From assembly GCF_026625785.1 (NCBI RefSeq), contig NZ_CP113063.1:4092001-4156000 (forward strand): DNA of 64,000 nt, given 5' to 3'. Below the pieces are notes generated by a model. The model saw only the letters and a list, made by a program, of their open reading frames with translations, ran no database searches and had not been told where the DNA came from. Below, in pieces: positions 35,671 to 46,176 of the stretch (positions are counted from its first letter, which is position 1; each line of letters begins with the position of its first letter). Source of the stretch: Gordonia sp. SL306. Lineage in GTDB: Bacteria > Actinomycetota > Actinomycetes > Mycobacteriales > Mycobacteriaceae. The position numbers and the translations under genes are program-made.

Positions 35671-36663
35671 TCAGAGATCGAGTCGGGCGTACTCGCGCAA
35701 CTTGGACGGCTGGTGGACCGACTCGATGCGGCGGATGGTGCCCGACTTGGAGCGCATCACCAGCGAGCGCGTGGTGGCGCCGTTGGGGCGGTAGGTGACC
35801 CCGCGGAGCATGTCCCCGTTGGTCACCCCTGTCGCACAGAAGAAGGAATTCTCGCCACGGACCAGGATGTCGTTGGTCAGGACGCGGTCGAGGTCGTGGC
35901 CTGCGTCGATCGCCTTCTGGCGTTCCTCGTCGTTGCGCGGCCAGAGTTTGCCCTGGATCTCGCCGCCCATGCATTTCATCGCGACGGCGGTGATGATGCC
36001 CTCGGGGGTACCGCCGACGCCCATCAGCATGTCCACGGTGGAGTAGTCGTCGGCCGCGGCCACCGCACCGGCGACGTCGCCGTCGGAGATGAGACGGATC
36101 TTGGCGCCTGCCTGACGGATCTCCCCGATCAGGTCGGCATGGCGCGGACGGTCGAGGACGATGACGGTGAGGTCTGCGACATCGATGCCCTTGGCCTTCG
36201 CGACCGAGTTGATGTTCCAGCCGACGGACTCGTTGATATTGATGGCGCCCTTGGCCTCCGGGCCGACGGCGATCTTGTCCATGTAGAAGACCGCGGACGG
36301 GTCGTACATGGTGCCGCGCTCGCTGACCGCGATCACCGCGATGGAGTTGGGGCGACCCTCGGCCATCAGCGTGGTCCCGTCGATGGGGTCGACCGCCACG
36401 TCGCAGTCCGGGCCGTCGCCGTCGCCGACCTCTTCGCCGTTGTAGAGCATCGGCGCCTCGTCCTTCTCGCCCTCACCGATCACCACGACGCCACGCATCG
36501 ACACGGTCGACAGCAGTTCGCGCATCGCGTCGACCGCAGCACCGTCGCCACTGTTCTTGTCACCACGACCGACCCATCGACCGGCCGCGAGTGCCGCCGC
36601 CTCGGTGACTCGGACCAACTCCATGGCCAGGTTGCGATCAGGGGCCTGTGGGGACGGGGACAT
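35671..36663 (-). CDS. glpX: Fructose-1,6-bisphosphatase class II
   Basis: GlpX dephosphorylates fructose-1,6-bisphosphate and is the gluconeogenic phosphatase of mycobacteria. The 330-residue protein has the GlpX signatures [42 protein letters not shown] and [19 protein letters not shown]. The ATG at 36663 was chosen because family similarity starts at [23 protein letters not shown]. It matches Rv1099c in position and length. Confidence 0.95.
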   Translation of the reverse strand: MSPSPQAPDRNLAMELVRVTEAAALAAGRWVGRGDKNSGDGAAVDAMRELLSTVSMRGVVVIGEGEKDEAPMLYNGEEVGDGDGPDCDVAVDPIDGTTLMAEGRPNSIAVIAVSERGTMYDPSAVFYMDKIAVGPEAKGAININESVGWNINSVAKAKGIDVADLTVIVLDRPRHADLIGEIRQAGAKIRLISDGDVAGAVAAADDYSTVDMLMGVGGTPEGIITAVAMKCMGGEIQGKLWPRNDEERQKAIDAGHDLDRVLTNDILVRGENSFFCATGVTNGDMLRGVTYRPNGATTRSLVMRSKSGTIRRIESVHQPSKLREYARLDL

Positions 36664-36748
36664 GTCGGACTCCTCGGCGTGGCAGCGATGACAATGCGGC
36701 AAGTGGTTCTCATCCTTGCATGTCACACCGAGCGTTTGATCAGCCGGG

Positions 36749-37540
36749 TCAGAGGGGATCGAGCAGTCGGCGCAGAAATTGGCGCGTCCGGTCCTGCGCC
36801 GGCTCATCGATCACCTGCGCGGCGGTTCCGCGCTCGCACACCACGCCCTTGTCGACGAAGATGACCTGGTCGGCGACCTGCCGGGCGAACCGGATCTCGT
36901 GGGTGACCACCACCATCGTCCACCCCTGGGCCGCGAGATCGTTGAGGACCTTCAGTACGTCGCCGACGAGTTCGGGATCGAGCGCCGACGTCGGTTCGTC
37001 GAAGAGCATGACCTTGGGTTGGAGTGCGAGCGCCCGGACGATGCCGACGCGCTGTTGCTGTCCTCCCGACAGCTGGTCGGGGTGATCGTCTCTCTTGCCG
37101 GTGAGTCCGACGTCGGCGAGAAGCCGTTCCGCATCGGCCACCGCATCGGCGCGCGGGCGCTTCTGCACGATGACCGGTCCCTCGATGACGTTCTCCAGCA
37201 CGGTCTTGTGCGGGAAGAGATTGTGGTTCTGGAAGACCATCGCGCTCTGCCGGCGATATCGGGCGATGTCGGCCTTGCCGTACGCACCGCCGAAGTCGAT
37301 GGTGACGTCCGCGACGCGGATGATTCCGGAATCCGGCCGGTCGAGCGCGTTGAGGGAACGCAGGATGGTGGTCTTGCCAGAGCCGGACGGGCCCAGGATC
37401 ACGGTCACACTCCCGGCCGGGACCGAGAAGTCGACGCCCTTGAGCACCTCGTTGTCGCCGAAGGATTTCCGGAGCCCGTCGACGTCGATCAGGGTGCCGT
37501 CGCCGATCGGCGGAGACGGGACGATGGGGTTGTCGGTCAT
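36749..37540 (-). CDS. Polar amino acid ABC transporter ATP-binding protein
   Basis: A 263-residue GlnQ-type ATPase: Walker [12 protein letters not shown]-loop [13 protein letters not shown], signature [16 protein letters not shown], Walker [15 protein letters not shown] and H-loop [12 protein letters not shown]. Its ATG overlaps the stop of the fused binding-protein/permease gene in an ATGA. The two genes form a complete importer for a polar amino acid, with the exact substrate unknown. Confidence 0.92.
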   Translation of the reverse strand: MTDNPIVPSPPIGDGTLIDVDGLRKSFGDNEVLKGVDFSVPAGSVTVILGPSGSGKTTILRSLNALDRPDSGIIRVADVTIDFGGAYGKADIARYRRQSAMVFQNHNLFPHKTVLENVIEGPVIVQKRPRADAVADAERLLADVGLTGKRDDHPDQLSGGQQQRVGIVRALALQPKVMLFDEPTSALDPELVGDVLKVLNDLAAQGWTMVVVTHEIRFARQVADQVIFVDKGVVCERGTAAQVIDEPAQDRTRQFLRRLLDPL

Positions 37541-39024
37541 GTCGTCACGAACCTTCCCAGACGATTCTCGAGCCGGCCCTGGAGACCGGACAGCACGACG
37601 CAGACGATCCAGTAGTAGACCGCCGCCGTCGTGTAGAGGGCGAAGAACTCGAAGGTGGGTGCGGCCGCGATCTGGGCGACCCGGAGCAGTTCGGTCACCA
37701 GGATGGTCGAGGCCAGCGAGGTGTCCTTCACGAGCGAGATCAACGTGTTCGACAGACCCGGCACGGCGTTGCGGGCGGCCTGGGGCAACACGATGCGGCG
37801 CAGCGTGGTCGCGTAGTCCATGCCGATGGTCTGAGCCGCCTCGGTCTGTCCCCTGGGCACCGACAGGATCGCACTGCGGATGATCTCGGCGGCATAACCG
37901 CCGACATTCAGCGAGAACGCGACCACCGCGGCCGGGAAGGGTGGCACGCTCACCCCGAGTTCGGGCAGGGCGTAGAAGATGATGAACAACTGGACGAGCA
38001 GCGGCGTTCCGCGGATCACCGAGATGTACGCGCGCGCGACCCACGAGACCGCCTTTTTGGTGGAGAGTCTGGCCAGCGCCACCGCCAGCGCGATGACCAG
38101 GCCGATGACAAAGCTGATCGCGGCCAGCGGGATGGTCATGGTGATGGTGGCCCGAGCCATCGGCCACAGATTGTCGGCGATCAGCTGCCAGGTGCTCCGG
38201 GACGCGGGCTCATCGCCCGACGATGCGGCCGCCGGGGCGCCGCTCGCATCGGCCTTCAGATACTTCTGCGAGATCCGGCTGAGGGTTCCGTCGGCTTTGA
38301 GTTCGTCCAGCGCCTTGTTGATGTCGCCGACGATCCGGCTGTCCTTGCGGGCGGCGAACGCCTGCTCGCTGGTGTCGCCGGTCTTCGCGGAGATCTTGAC
38401 GCTGGTGTCGCCGGTCTCGGCCAGATACGCGTAGACGGCGATGCTGTCGTTCACCGTGGCCTGCACGCGGCCCTGGTTCAGCAGTTTGATCGCCTGCGTG
38501 AATCCCTCGACGGACTCGACGCGGGCCCCCGCGTCCCGGGCGACCTGGGCCCAGTTGCTGGTGGAGGACTGGGCGGTGACCTTGCCGCTCAGGTCGGCGA
38601 GCGACCGGATGGAGGAGTCGTCGGCGCGAGTGACGATCACCCCTTCACCGACCGAATACGGTTCGGACAGGTCGTATTTCGCCTGGCGTTCCGGGGTGAT
38701 CGTCACCTGATTGGCGACCACGTCGAATCGGTCGGCGCCCAACGCCGCGAAGATCGAGTCCCATGGTGTCTCCACGAACTCTGCGCGGACGCCGAGTTTC
38801 TCGGCCACCGCGTTCGCGACGTCGACGTCGTATCCGGCGAGCTTGCCGGTCGTCGGATCGTGGTAGCTGAACGGCGAGTACGTCCCCTCGGTGCCCACCC
38901 GCAGGACTCCGGAGTCGCGGATGCCCTCGATGCCCGTCGACGAATTGCCCCCACAGCCGGACATCGCGACGACGAGCAGCATCACGAGGCACAGGGCGGG
39001 TACCGAGCGTCTGAGGCGTCCCAT
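37537..39024 (-). CDS. Amino acid ABC transporter: binding domain fused to permease
   Basis: A 495-residue lipoprotein-permease fusion. The lipobox is VVAMSGCG. A type 3 solute-binding domain (GVLRVGTEGTYSPFSYHDPTTGKLAGYDVDVANAVAEKLG to ISQKYLKAD, about residues 30-260) is followed by an HAAAP/GlnP-type permease (about 290-495) with the EAA-type loop AQTIGMDYATTLRRIVLPQAARNAVPGLSN. The same fusion occurs in other Gram-positive GlnPH-type importers and fixes binding-domain stoichiometry at the membrane. The ATG at 39024 was chosen because the signal peptide starts there. Confidence 0.92.
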   Translation of the reverse strand: MGRLRRSVPALCLVMLLVVAMSGCGGNSSTGIEGIRDSGVLRVGTEGTYSPFSYHDPTTGKLAGYDVDVANAVAEKLGVRAEFVETPWDSIFAALGADRFDVVANQVTITPERQAKYDLSEPYSVGEGVIVTRADDSSIRSLADLSGKVTAQSSTSNWAQVARDAGARVESVEGFTQAIKLLNQGRVQATVNDSIAVYAYLAETGDTSVKISAKTGDTSEQAFAARKDSRIVGDINKALDELKADGTLSRISQKYLKADASGAPAAASSGDEPASRSTWQLIADNLWPMARATITMTIPLAAISFVIGLVIALAVALARLSTKKAVSWVARAYISVIRGTPLLVQLFIIFYALPELGVSVPPFPAAVVAFSLNVGGYAAEIIRSAILSVPRGQTEAAQTIGMDYATTLRRIVLPQAARNAVPGLSNTLISLVKDTSLASTILVTELLRVAQIAAAPTFEFFALYTTAAVYYWIVCVVLSGLQGRLENRLGRFVTT

Positions 39025-39127
39025 GGGACCACTCAACAGGCTTGCGCGTCCGTTGAACAGGGTTTGCGCCCCAGCCGGTGGGACGGGCGCCGTCGGGTCG
39101 CGCGACGGACCTTGGGATACTCGTCGC

Positions 39128-39694
39128 ATGGCCGCCAAACCCCGCATCCTGCACAGCAGCAAGGACATGATCTGGTCGTTGATCCCGCTGCTGGTCATCT
39201 GCGCGATCGTCGCGATCGCGTCGGGCAATTGCTCGGTCGGGCTCTCGGGTCAGGCGTCCGACGACAAGACGCCCGGTTTCGACGTGTCGGCCGCCCTGCA
39301 GGCAGATGCCCGCGATCTCCCGTTCCCGATCCGTGAGCCGGCCACGCCGGACGGCTGGAAGCCGAACTCGGGATCGACGCAGGCGGTCGGCGGAACCCGG
39401 GTGAGCAACGTCGGATGGATCTCCGACGTGGGGGCGTACGTGCAGCTCAGCCAGACCGACGCCAAAGAGGAGGACCTGGTCGTCCACCTCGGGGGCGGTG
39501 AGGCGCTGGGGACCGGTACCCGGCAGGCAGGCGGACGGGAATGGGTCACGTACTCGACACCGGACGAGAAGAAGTTCTGGATCACCGATCTCGGGGACGT
39601 CCGGATCGCCGTCCTGTCCCGCGGACCCGAGGACGACATGGCCGAGATCGCCACTGCCGTGCTCGCACAGCAACCACTACCGAGCGGGGCCTGA
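39128..39694 (+). CDS. DUF4245 exported/membrane protein (Rv1100-like)
   Basis: A 188-residue protein with one N-terminal transmembrane anchor (MIWSLIPLLVICAIVAIAS) and an extracytoplasmic domain typical of DUF4245 (PFPIREPATPDGWKPNSG, VGWISDVGAYVQLSQTD, KKFWITDLGDVRIAV). The function is unknown. The M. tuberculosis homologue Rv1100 sits next to glpX; here the amino acid transporter is inserted between them. GATACT at 39116-39121 ends 6 bases before the ATG, suggesting a leaderless mRNA. Confidence 0.85.
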   Translation: MAAKPRILHSSKDMIWSLIPLLVICAIVAIASGNCSVGLSGQASDDKTPGFDVSAALQADARDLPFPIREPATPDGWKPNSGSTQAVGGTRVSNVGWISDVGAYVQLSQTDAKEEDLVVHLGGGEALGTGTRQAGGREWVTYSTPDEKKFWITDLGDVRIAVLSRGPEDDMAEIATAVLAQQPLPSGA

Positions 39695-39731
39695 CTCGAT
39701 CGGTGAATCCGATCGGTCGGCGCCGATCGAG
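39695..39731. terminator. Hairpin between convergent DUF4245 and xseB genes
   Basis: CTCGATCGG (39695-39703) pairs with CCGATCGAG (39723-39731). It sits in the 40-base convergent gap, so it could terminate transcription from both sides. No T-tract is present. Confidence 0.5.
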
Positions 39732-39734
39732 GCG

Positions 39735-39995
39735 TCAGTCGTCGTCGGCGTCGCTCTCGGCCAGGGCGGACTCGATCCGGTCCCGGGCGCCGGCCAGATG
39801 TTCCTCGCACCGTGCCGCGAGTGCCTCCCCGCGCTCCCAGAGCGCGAGTGAGGCGTCGAGGTCGAGGCCGCCGTGTTCGAGCGTGGCCACCACATCGACG
39901 AGTTCGTCGCGAGCCTCTTCGTAACCGAGCTCCTCGACCGGGGTCCAGTCCCCGTCATCGAGTCCCGGATTCTCTTGGTCCGCATCCCCGTTCAC
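39735..39995 (-). CDS. xseB: Exodeoxyribonuclease VII small subunit
   Basis: An 86-residue XseB with the family core [45 protein letters not shown]. Exonuclease VII degrades single-stranded DNA from both ends; XseB wraps the large subunit. The start overlaps the xseA stop by 4 bases, and the N- and C-terminal acidic tails are not conserved. The same pair occurs as Rv1107c/Rv1108c. Confidence 0.93.
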   Translation of the reverse strand: MNGDADQENPGLDDGDWTPVEELGYEEARDELVDVVATLEHGGLDLDASLALWERGEALAARCEEHLAGARDRIESALAESDADDD

Positions 39996-41245
39996 GCTTG
40001 CTCTCCTTCGGTCACGCGTGCCGTCGCGGCACCGTCGGCCACCCGGATCCGCAGCCGCGCGCCACTGGGCATGTCGGCGACGGCGCCCACCACATGGGCC
40101 GGATCGACGTCGGTGCGCTGCACCACGGCATAGCCGCGGGCGAGTGTCTGTGCGGGACCCAGTGTGCCCAACCGGGCCGACAGATGTTCGCGGCGACGGT
40201 CCTCGGCATCGATGTGACCCCGGATGTCGCGGCGGATGTCGCGCCGCATCCGGTCGATCTGCTCGGCGTGGGCGTCGATCACCGTGAAGGGCCTCGCCAG
40301 CACCGGTCGGGCGCGTAGCCCGTCGACGACATGCGCCTCCCGCCGCACCCAGTTGCGCAGGGCATGTGCGCTGCGCCGCCGCATCTCGGCGACGCCGGCC
40401 AACTCCGCCGCGACATCCGGTACGACACGCTTGGCGGCATCTGTCGGGGTCGCTGCGCGCAGGTCGGCGACCAGGTCGAGCAAGGGTGCGTCGGGTTCGT
40501 GTCCGATCGCGCTGATCACCGGTGTACGGCAGGCGGACACCGCGCGCAGCAGGGCCTCGTCGGAGAAGGGGAGGAGGTCTTCGACGCTCCCGCCCCCTCG
40601 GGCGATGATGATGACCTCGACATCGGGATCGGCGTCGAGATCGGCGAGATGGCCGAGGATCCGCGGTACCGCGGTCGGCCCTTGGACGGGGGCATCGCGC
40701 ACCACGAAACGCACCGCGGGCCAGCGACTGCCCGCAACCGCCACGACGTCCCGCTGGGCGGCGCTGGACCGACCGCTGATCAGGCCGACCGCTCTGGGCA
40801 GGAACGGGAGTGGCCGTTTGAGGCGACTGTCGAAAATGCCCTCCGCGGCCAGCAGTTGCCGCAGCCGTTCGATCCGGAGCAGCAGTTCGCCCACGCCGAC
40901 CGGCCGGATGTCGGTGACCCGGAGCGACACCGTGCCACGACCGGTGAAGTACGTCGGCCGACCGAGGACCACCACGTGGCTTCCCTCGGCGAGCGGCACC
41001 TCGGTCCGCATGAGCAGGTCGGGGCTGCAGGTCACCGAGATCGAGATGTCGGCGGCCGGGTCACGCAGGGTGAGGAAGGCGACCCGGGTGCCGGGTCTGC
41101 GGTTGATCTGGGTCACCTGGCCCTCGACCCAGATCTGGCCCAGCCGGTGAATCCAGTCGGCGATCTTGGTGTTGACGGTCCGTACCGGCCACGGGTGTTC
41201 GGCGGAGTTCGACTGCGCCCCCGTGCTCGCCTGGTCTGATGTCAC
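39992..41245 (-). CDS. xseA: Exodeoxyribonuclease VII large subunit
   Basis: A 417-residue XseA with an N-terminal OB-fold ([32 protein letters not shown]) and the catalytic domain ([67 protein letters not shown]), followed by a coiled-coil that binds XseB. Its start overlaps the stop of the upstream Rv1109c-like gene, so three genes form one operon. Confidence 0.95.
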   Translation of the reverse strand: MTSDQASTGAQSNSAEHPWPVRTVNTKIADWIHRLGQIWVEGQVTQINRRPGTRVAFLTLRDPAADISISVTCSPDLLMRTEVPLAEGSHVVVLGRPTYFTGRGTVSLRVTDIRPVGVGELLLRIERLRQLLAAEGIFDSRLKRPLPFLPRAVGLISGRSSAAQRDVVAVAGSRWPAVRFVVRDAPVQGPTAVPRILGHLADLDADPDVEVIIIARGGGSVEDLLPFSDEALLRAVSACRTPVISAIGHEPDAPLLDLVADLRAATPTDAAKRVVPDVAAELAGVAEMRRRSAHALRNWVRREAHVVDGLRARPVLARPFTVIDAHAEQIDRMRRDIRRDIRGHIDAEDRRREHLSARLGTLGPAQTLARGYAVVQRTDVDPAHVVGAVADMPSGARLRIRVADGAATARVTEGEQA

Positions 41246-42084
41246 GTGGTCTGTTGCCGCTTGCTGTTCTGCGAGGCGATGCGATTGTCGATCATGGTGA
41301 CGAACGGCGCGCGCGCCCTGGTCGCCTTCTCGTACGCCGCGAGCTGCTCGAGTTCGTCGATCCCGACGCTGCGCAGTTTGGCGCGCAGCTGGGCGAGGGT
41401 CAGGTTCTCGTATTCGATGTACTCGACGATCTCGGGAACCGGGCCGTCGAACGCCGGTGCGGCTTTGGTCGCGGTGTTCTTGTCGGCGTCTGCGTTCACG
41501 ACTCCATCGGGGGGAGCGCTGTAGAGGGCGAATCGACCCGCCGCGTGGTCGGCGCCGGGCGCGTCGTCGGGAGCTGTCTGTGGGGCAGGCTTCGAGCCCT
41601 GCGCGGTGCCCGCCGGTTTCGACGTGGCCTTCTTGGCCACAGGCTTCTTGGCCGACGACTTCTTCGCGGGCGACTTCTTCGCCGGTGCGGCGTGGACGGG
41701 TGCATCGGCGGCGTCGGACGACCCGGCGTCGGACAACCCGATGTCGGCTGATGTGTTTTCGGACACAGGTGTGCCCGGGGCGCCGGTGGTGTCCCGGCTC
41801 TCGATGGGTGTCCGGTCGGCCTCGGCGTCGATCGCGTCGTCATCGTCGTCGAACCGTGCCCACTCGGGCTGGTCGGAGGGCTTGTCGAACAGCGTCTCGA
41901 GCGCGAGGTCGCCCTTGATGGCGAGCTCGGCGATGTTCTGCTGTACCCGCATACCCGCCTGCAACGTCTGGCTGACCGCAGTCATCGGCAGGGTGATCAC
42001 CAGAGCGGGCAGCTTTCGGGTCTCCTCGATCGCGGTGACGACGAGACCGGCGGCGATGCGGGCCGGATACGGTGCGCGAACCAT
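41242..42084 (-). CDS. Lipid-droplet-associated-type protein (Rv1109c-like)
   Basis: A 280-residue protein. The N-terminal 75 residues are helical and amphipathic ([51 protein letters not shown]). A long low-complexity middle follows, with an acidic stretch and then a histone-H1-like segment rich in AKK/PAKK units (about 145-170). The C-terminal 60 residues ([39 protein letters not shown]) resemble a SAP/LEM-like helix pair. Homologues are annotated as lipid-droplet-associated, and Lys/Ala-rich tails resemble HBHA/TadA proteins of triacylglycerol-storing relatives. The role is inferred. The ATG at 42084 was chosen because similarity begins there. Confidence 0.75.
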   Translation of the reverse strand: MVRAPYPARIAAGLVVTAIEETRKLPALVITLPMTAVSQTLQAGMRVQQNIAELAIKGDLALETLFDKPSDQPEWARFDDDDDAIDAEADRTPIESRDTTGAPGTPVSENTSADIGLSDAGSSDAADAPVHAAPAKKSPAKKSSAKKPVAKKATSKPAGTAQGSKPAPQTAPDDAPGADHAAGRFALYSAPPDGVVNADADKNTATKAAPAFDGPVPEIVEYIEYENLTLAQLRAKLRSVGIDELEQLAAYEKATRARAPFVTMIDNRIASQNSKRQQTT

Positions 42085-42188
42085 GACCACACTCTGCCAT
42101 CCGACCGGGTACTGATCCACCCCGGGACATGCCGGGCCGATCCTGCGCCGGGCGCAGACGGACGGCGACAGCCCGTAGGCTGGACGGC

Positions 42189-43142
42189 ATGGTTGATCGC
42201 AAGCGTGTCCTGTTGGCCGAACCACGCGGCTACTGCGCCGGGGTGGATCGTGCCGTCGAGACCGTGGAGCGCGCTCTCGACAAGCACGGTGCCCCGGTGT
42301 TCGTCCGCAAGGAGATCGTGCACAACCGCCACGTCGTCGAGACTTTGACCGACCGCGGGGCGGTGTTCGTCGGCGAGACCGACGAGGTACCCGAAGGCGC
42401 GATCGTCGTGTTCTCGGCGCATGGTGTGTCGCCGGAGGTCCACCGGACCGCGGCCGAGCGCAGCCTGAGGACGATCGACGCCACCTGCCCCCTGGTCACC
42501 AAGGTGCACCAGGAGGCCAAGCGGTTCGCGCGGGACGACTACGACATCCTCCTCATCGGCCACGAGGGTCATGAAGAGGTCGAGGGCACCGCGGGCGAGG
42601 CCCCCGAGCACATTCAGCTCGTGGACGGCCCGGATCACGTCGACGATGTCGAGGTGCGCGACGAATCGAAGGTCATCTGGTTGTCGCAGACGACGCTTTC
42701 GGTGGACGAGACGATGGAGACCGTCAAGCGGCTACGCGAGAAGTTCCCGCTGCTCGAGGACCCGCCGAGCGACGACATCTGTTACGCCACGCAGAATCGG
42801 CAGGTCGCAGTGAAGGCGATGGCGCCGCAATGCGACCTCGTGATCGTGGTCGGTTCGCAGAACTCGTCGAACTCCCAGCGCCTGGTGGAGGTGGCCTTGC
42901 AGAACGGGGCGGCCGCTTCGTACCTCGTCGACTACGCGCGCGACATCGACGAGTCATGGTTGGCAGGCGTCACGACGGTGGGTGTCACCTCTGGCGCGTC
43001 GGTGCCCGAGGTCCTCGTGCGCGGCGTCCTCGATCTTCTCGCCGAGCACGGATACGACTCGGTGGACACCGTCAACACCGCGAACGAGACGCTGACCTTC
43101 GCATTGCCGCGCGAGCTGCGACCCGCGCGCACGGCGAAGTGA
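42189..43142 (+). CDS. ispH: 4-hydroxy-3-methylbut-2-enyl diphosphate reductase
   Basis: IspH (LytB) is the last enzyme of the MEP isoprenoid pathway, forming IPP and DMAPP. The 317-residue protein holds the three cluster cysteines in [14 protein letters not shown] and [10 protein letters not shown], and the catalytic [10 protein letters not shown] segment. TAGGCT at 42176-42181 lies 7 bases before the ATG, suggesting a leaderless mRNA. It is the last gene matching the Rv1081c-Rv1110 block; the next gene, 21 bases on and convergent, belongs to the Rv3449 block. Confidence 0.95.
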   Translation: MVDRKRVLLAEPRGYCAGVDRAVETVERALDKHGAPVFVRKEIVHNRHVVETLTDRGAVFVGETDEVPEGAIVVFSAHGVSPEVHRTAAERSLRTIDATCPLVTKVHQEAKRFARDDYDILLIGHEGHEEVEGTAGEAPEHIQLVDGPDHVDDVEVRDESKVIWLSQTTLSVDETMETVKRLREKFPLLEDPPSDDICYATQNRQVAVKAMAPQCDLVIVVGSQNSSNSQRLVEVALQNGAAASYLVDYARDIDESWLAGVTTVGVTSGASVPEVLVRGVLDLLAEHGYDSVDTVNTANETLTFALPRELRPARTAK

Positions 43143-43163
43143 ACCGGGCCAGGACCTGATCCG

Positions 43164-44603
43164 CTAGTACTCGTCCGGGTCGAGGCGTCGCACCCGACGA
43201 TGCGGCAGCGCCACCGCCAGCACCACTGCGATCACTGCGGCACAGAGCGCGGCGCCGATGAGCGCGACGTCGCGGGCGGTGTGATCGACGGCTGGTGGTG
43301 AGCTCGGTGCGGCGATCGCCCTGGCCTCGGTCGGATTCGGCAGGCCGTCCGGGATCTCGCTGGTCAGGGCCGCCACCGGATCGATGACCCCGTATCCGAT
43401 CTGGGTGTCGTGCCCGGTGCCGGGGGCGTGGGCGGTCCGCGTGATGCGCGCCATGACCTCGGCGGGGCGAAGCCGGGGGAACCGGGCCCGCACGAGTGCG
43501 ACCGCACCCGCCACGTACGGGGTTGCGAAACTCGTGCCCGCGATCGGGATCGGCCCGTTCTGGCCCTGCTGCGCATCGACGAGTCTCGACGATCCGCGGG
43601 TGCTGTCGAGACTGACGATGTCGGTGCCCGGCGCGGCCACGCTCACCCAGGGGCCGTGCAGACTGAATCCGCTCGGCGCGCCGGTACCCGCGTCCACGGA
43701 GCCGACTGCCAGCACATACGGCGAGAACCAGGCGGGACTGGCGACGGTGGACACCGATCCCCAGGCGTCGGTGTCGCCGGCGGCAGGGGCCGGGTTCTGG
43801 TGCTGACATCCGGAGTTCTGCGACAGGTTGCCTGCGGCGACCACCACGACGACGTTGCGGTCGTATGCGTACTTGACCGCGGCGCCGAGTGACCTGTCGT
43901 TGAGCCGGGACCCGGCGGAGGCGCACGCGACCTCGGAGATGTTGATGACGGTGGCGCCGAGGTCGACGGCCCGGACCACCGCATTGGCCAGCGTGCGGAC
44001 GGACCCGTAGCCGGAACCGACGGTGGGATCCGAGTCGTCGGACCTGCGGTCCTTCGCGGAGTACGCACCGCTCGACTGCCTGATCGAGATCAGTGAGGCG
44101 TCCGGAGCGACACCGGCGAACGCATCGGTGCGACTCGGCGCCGCGGCGATGATGCCCGCGACCAGCGTGCCGTGCGCATCGCAATCGACGAGCCCGTTGC
44201 CCGACGACACGTAGTCGCCGCCCGCCTGAACGCGACCAAGACGCGGGTGCGGAGTGATCCCGGTGTCGATGACGGCGACTTTCTGTCCCTTGCCCCGGCT
44301 GAACCGCCACGCTTCCGGAAGGTTCATCATCGATTGCGCGGCAGTGGGTTTGGAGTTGTCGTGACGGCCGGTCGCCAACGGTTTCGCGCAGAGAGTGCGT
44401 TGCTCGGTGGTCTCGGGCGGCGCTGTCGGCGCGGAGCGCACCAGTGCTCCGGGGTCGATCGTCGGGGGTGTCATCGCAGCAGCAGGCGAGCCCCCGAACA
44501 CGGCGATGACCGTGAGACCGGCGATCAGCGCGGCACTTCTGTGGAGTCCGCGGGTCGGCGTGCTCGCGCGCCGGGTTCGGGCCGAAAGACCCAGCCGGCG
44601 CAC
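43164..44603 (-). CDS. mycP: Mycosin (type VII secretion subtilisin-like protease), ESX-4 type
   Basis: A 479-residue membrane-anchored serine protease. It has a signal sequence (SAALIAGLTVIAVFGGSPAAA), the subtilisin triad Asp113 (VIDTGITPHP), His144 (DCDAHGTLVAGI) and Ser358 (AGTSFATPYVAGA), oxyanion Asn near 259 (VVAAGN), and a C-terminal transmembrane helix (DVALIGAALCAAVIAVVLAVAL) with a short basic tail. Mycosins stabilise and process substrates of ESX systems on the outer face of the membrane. The start lies 1 base after the eccD stop. The usual eccB neighbour is missing. Confidence 0.93.
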   Translation of the reverse strand: MRRLGLSARTRRASTPTRGLHRSAALIAGLTVIAVFGGSPAAAMTPPTIDPGALVRSAPTAPPETTEQRTLCAKPLATGRHDNSKPTAAQSMMNLPEAWRFSRGKGQKVAVIDTGITPHPRLGRVQAGGDYVSSGNGLVDCDAHGTLVAGIIAAAPSRTDAFAGVAPDASLISIRQSSGAYSAKDRRSDDSDPTVGSGYGSVRTLANAVVRAVDLGATVINISEVACASAGSRLNDRSLGAAVKYAYDRNVVVVVAAGNLSQNSGCQHQNPAPAAGDTDAWGSVSTVASPAWFSPYVLAVGSVDAGTGAPSGFSLHGPWVSVAAPGTDIVSLDSTRGSSRLVDAQQGQNGPIPIAGTSFATPYVAGAVALVRARFPRLRPAEVMARITRTAHAPGTGHDTQIGYGVIDPVAALTSEIPDGLPNPTEARAIAAPSSPPAVDHTARDVALIGAALCAAVIAVVLAVALPHRRVRRLDPDEY

Positions 44604-44604
44604 G

Positions 44605-46155
44605 TCAGATTTCCCGGACGATCCGGTACAGGTCGAGAATCCACAGCAGGAGAGGCACGATCACAACGACGAGGATGTACTCGATGATCTCGGCGGTGCG
44701 CCGCATCACCGGTGAGAACTCCTGGTTCGGCGCGACGACGCCCAGGACGAACGCGGCGACCACCATCAGCATGGCCACCGCGAACGCGATGATCGACCAG
44801 TTGTCGGCCCCGAATGCGAGACCCGTGACCAGGGCGATCAGGGCGAGCGACCCGCAGGCGACCAGGAAAGCGGCCTGTGCGAGGTCGCTGTGCGACCGGC
44901 CGCGCAGACACAGGACCATGGCGATGATGGCGGCGTAGGCAGCCGACTTGGCGTCGAATCCCGACAGCGGAGCCGCCGCGAGGACGGCCGCCACGGCGGT
45001 GACGAGTGCGGTCCCCGCGACGATCCCGGTCAGATACGCGTTGGCCACAAAGGACCGGCGCTCGAGGGCGTCCGCCTTCGGCAACGCCATCGCTCCGATC
45101 GCACCGATCCCTTCGATCGCAGGCTTCGGCTCGATGTCCTCGGCGTCGATCGCCGCTCCCGCGGTGGGGACCGGGGGAAGCGGCAGCTTCGCCAGCATGA
45201 TGGTGGCGCGCGGCGCCAGAGCGATCACGAGGAGGCCGACGGCGGCCAGTACCGCCGCCACCTCGGGCACTGTCGCGCCGAGCAAGAGTTCTGCGCCACA
45301 ACCGAATCCGGCGAGCAGGGTCGCGGTGGTGATCGCGCTGTGTACGGCCGGTCCGACCGCGGTGAGCCGGTAGGAGAGGACGGCGGCGACGAGCGTCACC
45401 GCGCAGCCCAGTGTCAGGTGTGCGGCCCCGAACCGTCCCGGGGTGAGGAGCATGCCGGTGACGAAGAACAGTGGCATGGCGGACGAGACGAGAACGGCGG
45501 AGCTCGTCTCGTCGCGGTAATGACGCGCGACGATCGTTCCCGCAGTGAGCAGCCCGACGGCGGCGAGGCCGCTGAGTCCGGCGATCCACAGGGCGCCGCT
45601 GGTCGAGCGGTGGGCGCCGAGTGCGACGGCTGCGGCGATGGCGGCCGCGACGGCGACGACATGACCGGCGTATCGGGCGGACCGCGGCGACCAACTCGCG
45701 AAATGAGATTCATTCAAACGAGCGACGGCGTCGACGACGTCGTCGAACAGCGCGGGCGAGTCGCCTGCACGGGTGGAGCGGAGGACCAGCAGGTCGCCGT
45801 CGCGTATCCCGGACTCCGACAACGATCGGTTCGGGGCGATCTGCTCCTGGCCGACCAGGCCGAGCGTCCAGCGGTTCTGACGGTCATACGGACGACCGTC
45901 CTCGCCGTCCGGATCGTCGGAGTCGCGACGTGCCGGATTACGTGAGTCGACCTGGGCAACCAGATCGGGAATCAGTGCAGCAATGGGTAACCCTGCAGGT
46001 AGAGCCACGTCCAACTGCGTGTTCCCGCCCAACACCGACACCCTGACCAATTCGGGCTCGATACCTGCATCGGCGTGCGCACCGCCTCGTGCGCCGCCGG
46101 CCGGCCCCATCGCCGGCGAGGGTGTCGTCATCCCTCGCGAATCCAGAGTCGACAT
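44605..46155 (-). CDS. eccD: Type VII secretion EccD membrane channel protein, ESX-4 type
   Basis: A 516-residue EccD. Residues about 25-110 form the cytoplasmic ubiquitin-like (YukD) domain (LVRVSVLGGNTQLDVALPAGLPIAALIPDLVAQ, WTLGLVGQEQIAPNRSLSESGIRDGDLLVLR). Eleven or so transmembrane helices follow, ending in IIEYILVVVIVPLLLWILDLY. EccD forms the membrane vestibule of the secretion complex. The ATG at 46155 has GGAGGA about 10 bases before it. It is divergent from eccC, with a shared 116-base regulatory gap, the same order as Rv3448/Rv3447c. Confidence 0.92.
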   Translation of the reverse strand: MSTLDSRGMTTPSPAMGPAGGARGGAHADAGIEPELVRVSVLGGNTQLDVALPAGLPIAALIPDLVAQVDSRNPARRDSDDPDGEDGRPYDRQNRWTLGLVGQEQIAPNRSLSESGIRDGDLLVLRSTRAGDSPALFDDVVDAVARLNESHFASWSPRSARYAGHVVAVAAAIAAAVALGAHRSTSGALWIAGLSGLAAVGLLTAGTIVARHYRDETSSAVLVSSAMPLFFVTGMLLTPGRFGAAHLTLGCAVTLVAAVLSYRLTAVGPAVHSAITTATLLAGFGCGAELLLGATVPEVAAVLAAVGLLVIALAPRATIMLAKLPLPPVPTAGAAIDAEDIEPKPAIEGIGAIGAMALPKADALERRSFVANAYLTGIVAGTALVTAVAAVLAAAPLSGFDAKSAAYAAIIAMVLCLRGRSHSDLAQAAFLVACGSLALIALVTGLAFGADNWSIIAFAVAMLMVVAAFVLGVVAPNQEFSPVMRRTAEIIEYILVVVIVPLLLWILDLYRIVREI

Positions 46156-46176
46156 CTGGTGGATCCTCCCCGCCCT

